In this document: in pieces, positions 57,437-64,000 of the stretch | Layout: each line of letters begins with the position of its first letter | Position numbering within the stretch: position 1 is the first letter of the stretch | NCBI GenBank assembly: GCA_031308135.1 | Contig: JAHLJT010008756.1 | Span: 77,049,397 to 77,113,396, forward strand | DNA from: Acheta domesticus | Taxonomy: Eukaryota > Arthropoda > Insecta > Orthoptera > Gryllidae | DNA: 64,000 nt | Direction of reading: 5' to 3' | The notes under the pieces: generated by a model | The model's input: the letters and a program-made list of their open reading frames with translations, nothing else | Told to the model about the DNA's origin: nothing | Databases searched by the model: none | Position numbers and translations under genes: made by a program

Positions 57437-57850
57437 TATAATTAATGACTTCCCGTTCTGCTATAGTCTTTCTGGGATTTTAAATACACATACATTACAG
57501 ACAAGGTAATGGGCCATGTGGTAGTACTAAGTTACCTTGCCATCAATATCTATGATCGATTTTAGCATTCATTTAAGGTACATACCTAATCAGAGTAGGG
57601 GGTGGGAAATAGGAAGGGAGTTGGTCGTAGAGATTGGGGGTCCAATTTTTTTACGGTAAGCGAGGCCCTTCGGGAAACGAGATCGGATACCTAACGGGAG
57701 GAGTGCGTTCTGGCCTTGGTGAAAGGTAGTTGTGCAGGGACATAAAGGTAAAAGGGAGTAGAATTTTTCGGATGCGTTGGATGCTTTCAGCAACTGATGA
57801 GATTTGAAGATCCTGGTGGATTTGGGAGATTAATGGTTAGGTAATGTTAA
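55895..57850. repeat. Duplicated GC-rich block, copy 2
   Basis: Counterpart of 13690-15540 in the same orientation. It has an extra stretch of roughly 350 bases at about 56030-56400 that copy 1 lacks, then the same GC-rich core (CAGCTGACCGGCGGGGCC near 56552), CCGTGAGTATGCT, the AT-rich tail and (TTA)n at 57385-57430. At 57640-57755 it has its own sequence where copy 1 has a Helitron-like fragment. Confidence 0.75.
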
Positions 57851-58431
57851 GTTTTCCTGTCAAAAACTACCAATACAGGTCGGCCCTTTTGTGGGCCAAC
57901 GTGTTACCTCGTTTTTAAAAATCATTTATTCTCAATCCTTTGGCAATCCTGTACCTTAATTTCTTCGAAATCAGAATATTTCCATTTTTAATATCATCGC
58001 AATTGATAGATTTTGTTCTATTCATGGTAACCAAATAATACGGTTATGTAGGGAAAATGTTTTTGATTGTATCAGGGGTAAATCGAATGAAAAATAAAAT
58101 GAACTTTGTATATTCTCGTTTTACTGTCAATGTCAATAAGAATCTTTTACTTGCTGATTCAATTTGAGTAGCTTGTTCCTCAAAAATAGAAGCGACCTTA
58201 GAACCAGACATCTTATATAATCGTAAGATAAAATTCGTAAAGTTATGAGGCTATAAGACTGTAATTCATCTGTCACGAATTTCTCTTGTTATAATTTCAA
58301 TCTTCTCCCAGCGAAATTTACGAGAGATCTACTTCGTAGGTATTTTAATTAATCGACTATGTGTGAACACCTCTGCATAACTCCCGTGTCCTCTCAAGTG
58401 CAAACAAAGTGAGAAGTGTAAAAAACATTGC
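57850..58431. other. Unassigned DNA
   Basis: AT-rich; no gene or repeat recognised. Confidence 0.35.
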
Positions 58432-58529
58432 ATGAACATTTCGATTGATGTCCCGTACGACAGTCTAGCAGAGTCTCTGCCGGGAATTTCGTTACCACCC
58501 GAAAGTTTGTTGGAAATGCGTCAGCCGGC

Positions 58530-59063
58530 GTGTGTGGGTCTGCGCGGACCATGGCGAGGGCCTCCTATTTCGTTCAAGGTTCTTCCTACTTCACTCGCCA
58601 GCGTTGCACTTCCGCACGCCGGGTCCAGCCTAATGTTTGCCTGCTGCAGCGACCAGTCTACAAGGTTATCAGTAGACTCCGGAAAAATGTGGAGTACGAA
58701 ACGTCAAAAGAAGTACATAAACATGTTATGAAAACGATAAGAATATGTAACAAATATGTAAACTAGCAGTGGTACAATATCACAAACTTTCTCGCATTAC
58801 TTCTAAGTTTTTCGCTATTTTAGGGAAAGGTATTGTAGCTTGTGACAGTTTTTAACATATTTTTACAATTAGGAGAAGTTTTAAAGTTGTACGATTCACA
58901 ATCTATTGAAGCCAACAATTTAAGAAATGCACTACAACTTTTAAATTTGTCATATCTTATTTAAAATGGATGATATTCCTTTTTTTTCAGATCCGTGCAA
59001 GTATCCCAAGGAACAACAGCATGTTGTACCTTGGGACTGGCGAGAAAATGTAAAAAAATAATA
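58530..59063 (+). other. Possible coding remnant of unknown type
   Basis: An open stretch to 58766 includes RPVYKVISRLRKNVEYETSK. After a T-rich run ending TTTTTTCAG at 58990, a second short frame reads DPCKYPKEQQHVVPWDWREN and then stops. Two exons of an unknown gene or transposon are conceivable; neither piece is recognised. Confidence 0.2.
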
Positions 59064-59129
59064 TAAATTGAAGGAAAAACAAAGAAAAAGTTTCTTTATA
59101 TCTTTATTAATAACTAAATGTATTATTAA

Positions 59130-59645
59130 CTTTACTAGCAGAAAGAAGATATCTTTTTCCTTTTTCCACTTGCTTGCAGCAAAACATAATCCCCTTCTTT
59201 AATTGAAGTTTCTAATACACGATCCAACTGATTTTCTTTTTTTCTTTCTGTAAAATATCTTTTAGAAGGTTGTTTATAACAAAATCTTCATAGAATGACA
59301 GTAAGTTCATTTGTTCATCCTCAGAGCCAGAACTTTATTAAAATGTCCATTTTTCTTTGGAACATTATTCATTTTTCCCTTCTTAGCAAGAACCAATTGT
59401 CTCACTTTTTCTTCTTTTTTTCTCCTTTTTCCCCTTTTTTCCCCTTTTTTGGGGACGGGGCGGGCTTCTATCTTCTTTCGAGGCGTGACTATTAGAATTC
59501 TACTTCTACCTACCTGTCTTCCTCTTGTAAAGTTCTTTCGGGCAGAAGCTTTGGGATATGGCCGAATCATTTCAAATGTAATACGATAACCTGTTTGGTT
59601 ACAATCAAGAGACTGTAGATTTGCTTTCGAACATAAGGAAGCCAT
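59130..59645 (-). pseudogene. Tigger/jerky-like transposase C-terminal remnant
   Basis: On the minus strand, ITFEMIRPYPKASARKN followed by a basic linker and LIVTPRKKIE match the region after the DDE core in pogo/Tigger and jerky proteins ('IRPYPKA…RK…GR…T-x-I-L-T-x-TP'). Downstream in other frames are LDRVLETSIKEGDYVLLQ and GKRKKISSF. The DDE core is missing and the frame is broken near 59305. Confidence 0.5.
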
Positions 59646-59649
59646 GCTT

Positions 59650-60226
59650 TAACAGACGTTGTATGAATCTTCTGTACATTTTTTGATATTTCCTCATATT
59701 TGTCTTTGTCTGAAACTTTGTTTTGATATACTTTCACTAGACGTTTTGTTACATACGATATAGCCAGATATTCATCATTTTTATATCAGTTTTTATTAAA
59801 TCGTAATATACCTGTCTCAAGGAACCCATAAATCATTCTTCACTGCAGCTTCACTTACTCTCAACTTTCCTTGCAATATTTCGTTTAGAGCACGCTACAA
59901 CGCTCCTTCCAGGGTGTTTCCGAAACATGGTAGCTCAAACCTCGCGCCGTTCGGAACCTGCGATTGACAGTCCGCCGCCAATGCCATTCGTGACAGCCGG
60001 CGCACACTGGGGAAATGTGAGCGAGGAAAGGAGTGGGAGCTGCAGGGGAAAGAGGGAGAACAACGGAGGCTTATGAACGGTTGGAGCACTAGCGTACCAT
60101 GCGAATTTTACTGCGCACACGCACTAGCGATATCTGCGAATGCCTTGACATGTCTCGAAGATATAACACTCGGCTACCATAAGTTTTAAGAGAAGAGCAT
60201 GTGACGGTGAATGACGAAAGTGTGAG
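59650..60226. other. Unassigned DNA
   Basis: GC content rises at 59900-60060. No gene or element boundary recognised. Confidence 0.35.
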
Positions 60227-60234
60227 ATATCTCC

Positions 60235-61340
60235 AGTGGCGAAGCGTCAGGGTAGGCAGAGTAAGCTGAGCTATCCCTAAGAATCTTGAAGAAGGCGGGA
60301 AATATATCTTCACTAAAAAAAGAAAATTGTCAATTTATAATGTTATTTTAGCCAATTTATACCGTAAAGTATGCGCACCAAGTTCATTTTTCTGTTCTTA
60401 TGCGCATTCAATGCGAAGTGTCTTTGTCGCCGCCCGGTGCATCGGGCAGGCTGGGGAGTGAGGCTGAGGCCGTTCCGCTTACCACTGGAAGACAGTTTGT
60501 TGGCAAGGGACGGGGCGCGGGGAAGTGAGCGCGCATGCGCATTGAGAAGCTGGCCCGCTTATTCGGCCAGAAGGGTAGGCCGGCCTTACAACTGGCTAAG
60601 TAATTTAAACTCCTGCCGGCAGGCGCTCTCTTCACCACAAGCTTGCGTGGAACTTCCGGAAATGTCCACTAGAGGTCATTGAGCAACTTCAAATATCACT
60701 ACTAACAAAAGTAAATACATTTATTTATTCCAAATTTCAGTATTAGTATTCCTCTGTCGCCAATTCATTAAGTACACTATTGAGAATGTTAACTCTTTCT
60801 CCCACATCATTTAGCGTTGGTTTAACTTTTAATAAAACAAGATCATTTAAAAAAAGCGTTGATTTCAAGAATTTATGGGTTGGTATCGCGGCGTGTGAAT
60901 CCCCCAGTAGTATTGTATTCTGGAAAGATCAAACAGGATCTGATCAGTGTAATTTCATTTCGTAAGTTAACTGAATAGCGTATACGTGTGTAGGTTACAA
61001 GTGAAATGTCGTTGACCAGCAACTGCATATCGCTGTGTCTCTTTGACAATGAGCACTCTAAAACAATTAAAACTCATTAACGTAATTCTAAGTCAAATAA
61101 CACTCTTCAACTTGGCTACTATTTTAATAGAAAAGAAAATTTCGTGTACGTGTTCGCAAGATGATATGTTTAAAGAAAGCGTTGAATTTTTTCTGAAGAA
61201 AACCAGGTATTTAGAATTAATTTACAAAAACCTGTACAAACAAGGAGTATACATCTATTATAAATAAGCATAACCATTTACAATTTTTTTTCAATTCTGC
61301 AGTAGGCTTATTCTTGATCTGAGTATTCTTGCATGATTGA

Positions 61341-61421
<81 letters not shown>

Positions 61422-61546
61422 ATTTGTAGTCTTTTGATCTCTATCTTCTAAATATTCGATATTTCATAAATTAAGTAAAAATATGAGTTTTTACAATATG
61501 TTCGTGACTCAGCTTATCCAAAAATTAACCTCACGCTTCGCCACTG
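60235..61546. mobile_element. hAT element, 1.3 kb, non-autonomous
   Basis: Perfect 8-bp target duplication GATATCTC (60227-60234 and 61547-61554). The terminal inverted repeats CAGTGGCGAAGCGTCAGG and, inverted, CAGTGGCGAAGCGTGAGG differ by one base over 18, and CAGTGGCG is a typical hAT start. Inside are a GC-rich patch (60420-60650), short frames without transposase motifs (60780-60965, 61043-61267) and a long (AAT)n(TTA)n microsatellite. Probably mobilised by a transposase from elsewhere. Confidence 0.9.
61345..61420. repeat. (AAT)n then (TTA)n microsatellite
   Basis: About 12 AAT-type repeats switch to about 13 TTA-type repeats, forming a perfect hairpin-capable tract inside the hAT element. 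Confidence 0.95.
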
Positions 61547-61559
61547 GATATCTCTCCAC

Positions 61560-63400
61560 TTAAATGAGCTCTCATTCCTTCTTGGCAGTTCTTCGCTGGC
61601 GCGCGAAACGCGAACGCATTGCTGTGCAGTGTATTCATAAATATTGTGTTAATCGAATGTTATAAGCACATTTTCTTATGTTTTAAAGCGAGTTGGAATT
61701 ACAAATGCATTCCGAAGCATGTGAAAACCCAAATGTATTTTGTAAACGTATGTAGTACGTTACTTTTGAATGCGTTTTGAAAAACCGAAGTTAGTGTTCG
61801 TTTTTCTGTCAAGTGTTCGTAAAAATAATAAATAGCGTCGAAAACATTAAAATAACATCAACGAAAAAGTTACAGAAAAAATGATGAAAAGAAACAGAGT
61901 TTACTGAAGTGACACATGTGACGTGAAGTGACATATGTTGTGTTTCGTCGTCGTACAGTGGAGACGGCAATCTAGGTAGATTTTTTTAGTATTTGGTACA
62001 TAAACTTGTAATTTTAACACTAAATTTGTACAGCGAGCTTATGAAAAGTACGCCATAGCAAAAGTTTTAGTAAAAAAAATTTCAAATCAATGTGTAAAAT
62101 AGAAATCTTGACACACTTTGAAAAATCATTCTGGAACGTACCGAGTCATCATGCGGTAACCCGACCCAAGTCGTAAATATTTCGAAGGAGTCATTGCAGA
62201 GTGAAGTCGAAGTGGGTGTTGTAAAAAAAACTTCAATCAACCCTCACTGCTGATAAAAGAAACTGTTCAGCATGCTATGAAACTTTGTAAGGTTCGTTGT
62301 GTTTAATTGTCATTATTTATAATAATAAATATGTATGTATGGTCGTAATGTATGCCTTTTCGAATGTGCATGTGTGTGTGTGTATGAGAGAGAGAGAGAG
62401 AAAAGATAGAGGATGGGAGGAAGGGAAAGAGGAGAGAGGCGTTGCACACCGTAATAGCAAGACCACGAGCCGCCACCAGCCACCAAAATAATCCCTTCTT
62501 TCAGTTTAGCATCACTTCCGAAAATTTCGATTTCAAGTACAAGAACCCTTCAGAAAGTTTATCCATAGCTTTTATGAAATTTCTCACTCCTCCTAATTTA
62601 AAAAGCAATGGAGGTAAATATTTTTCAGGCTATTGTTCAGGACTAAATGGACATGTGACGTATTTTTATGGTCAGGAATACGAAAAATCATAAATAATAA
62701 TCACTTAGATGATCCTTCGGTTCTCTCCAAATCGTAGGAATTGCAAATGTCATATGCTGTGTACCATTCTTCTATCAAGACAACAGTCGTAACACACAAA
62801 ACATACATTTGGGGCCCAGGTATTTTTAAACTTAACAACTTAACAGACAAAGTAATGTTAATATTTTTTCGCAAGTGGCGTTAAATTTCGCCTCAGAGTC
62901 TTTCAAGTCAACTCACCACAAACACAACAGAAATTCTGTATAATTTACTTATGTTCTTGGCATGATGAAAATACAAAATATTAAAACACAACTTAAACAG
63001 TACACTCTAAACACAAAGGAAGGAAATACAAGTATATCACTAGTGATATTCGTGCTAACAAGCTCGTAGACACCTCATACATCACAATGCCAGATTACCT
63101 TATCTGACCATGTTAAAACATGAATATACCTGCACAGTACTGTCTGTTGATGTTTCAGCATGAAATTACATTTAATTTCCTTATATTCAGCTTGAATAAA
63201 ATCGCAAAATACGTATAAGGTAAAGGTTCCTATGGCAGGTCAAGGAGAATGTTAAAATCGGATTTTAAAAAGTAGCTGTCACAAAAAAAGTGTGCCTGAT
63301 GGACAAATTCTGAATAAATATTTGAATTCAGTACGAAAAACGCACTTGATTCACTAATAAGATTTCTTGTGAAGAAAACATTGTCGACCAGTGATATAGG
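61560..63400. other. Unassigned DNA
   Basis: No gene recognised. It contains a short (GA)n run at 62385-62401 and scattered short frames without domains. Confidence 0.4.
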
Positions 63401-63408
63401 CAATTTTT

Positions 63409-63879
63409 ACTTTCCCGTAAACATATATCCTGTATATAAGGAGTACATACGTAGTATAGGGAAAATTATGTAATGCTGCGGAAAATCGATTTCGAGATTT
63501 TAACGGAAATATACGTTTTGGAGTCACCTGATACCAAAAACGTATTGTTTTTCAAAACGTCCGACCGTCTGTCCGTGAACAGCACTAGCGCCTAAACCAT
63601 AAGTACAATTTCTTCCAAAATGAATAATCCCCTGTCGATCTGGTTCCGCTCGAGGCACAGCGATTTTGAAAAACTTTCTTCAAAATTTGGGGATACTTTA
63701 CATGAAGCCCCAGAGACATTTTCAAACGTTTCTCAAAAACATTTAGCTTTCGCCCGTAATATTCTACGATTTGTAATGAGTTTTACAAAAACTGATGACA
63801 GATGTGTTAATATGGACGTAAATATATGATGTAAACGTTAATAAGGGCGATAAAGTATGTGCTGTTTTAGCACCACTAG
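63409..63879 (+). mobile_element. Helitron-like element, copy 15, short form with both ends
   Basis: 5' end ACTTTCCCGTAAACAT (63409) with TTATGTAATGCTGCGG, microsatellite remnant (GTCCGACCGTCTGTCC, about 63560-63575) and CCCTGTCGATCTGGTTCC. 3' end CTAG at 63876-63879, followed by T. The 3' hairpin has stem GTGC/GCAC (63859-63873). The AT-rich body is mostly deleted, leaving 471 bases. Confidence 0.78.
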
Positions 63880-64000
63880 TTTTTAAGCAGTGTTCGTGTT
63901 ATTGAGAAAACCATTTTGTTCAGCAGAATTTTTGCTGCAGTAGACCTCTAGTTAATTATTCTTTGTTAACGATTAGCTGATAATTATTAAGGAATTGTAA

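Overview
The window is eukaryotic, AT-rich and almost certainly from an insect. It holds one readable host gene, a carboxylesterase of the insect type with ten exons over 24 kb, in a landscape built almost entirely of transposable elements. The mix of R4/Dong, I-like and Jockey/CR1-like LINEs, Gypsy, piggyBac, hAT, pogo/Tigger-like and Helitron-like elements, together with kilobase introns, fits an arthropod with a large genome. A finer assignment cannot be made from the sequence alone.

Layout. 1-8151: two head-to-tail copies of a dispersed Helitron-like element; the second carries a 5.9-kb I-like LINE on the minus strand, which itself carries a 5'-truncated LINE on the plus strand. 8152-12990: SINE-like debris, a 1.2-kb foldback element (9066-10282) and unassigned DNA. 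12990-18720: a LINE 3' end, Helitron-like fragments, and a duplicated GC-rich block whose second copy lies at 55895-57850. 18734-20640: a possible orphan exon, a CpG-rich patch and an inverted pair of tRNA-derived SINEs directly upstream of the esterase. 20663-44564: esterase gene. Intron 1 holds an R4/Dong-type retrotransposon, a candidate hAT derivative and more SINE sequence. Intron 4 holds a whole Gypsy element (28874-37016) into which a Helitron-like element and a hAT element were later inserted. Intron 5 holds piggyBac-like, hAT-like, pogo-like and palindromic debris. 45060-49870: MITEs and Helitron-like pieces. 50195-52592: an apparently complete piggyBac element with an undamaged three-exon transposase. 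54370-64000: more Helitron-like copies, a second foldback copy, the second copy of the duplicated block, a Tigger-like transposase remnant, and a 1.3-kb hAT element with a perfect 8-bp target duplication.

How it works together. The esterase reads through without a frame break: 548 residues, with the oxyanion HGGG, a GESAG nucleophile elbow and a Ser190-Glu325-His443 triad. It appears functional although its introns are filled with mobile DNA. The piggyBac element is the only mobile element here that looks capable of making its own transposase. The most widespread sequence is a non-autonomous family of about 1.6 kb, with at least a dozen copies, whose ends match Helentron-type Helitrons: an asymmetric inverted repeat ACTTTCCCGTAT, an internal (GTCY)n microsatellite, a 3' hairpin whose stem varies by compensating changes, and a terminal CTAG followed by T.

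Limits. All boundaries were read by eye. Exon, target-duplication and terminal-repeat coordinates are meant to be exact; edges of degenerate repeats may be off by tens of bases. No homology search was run.
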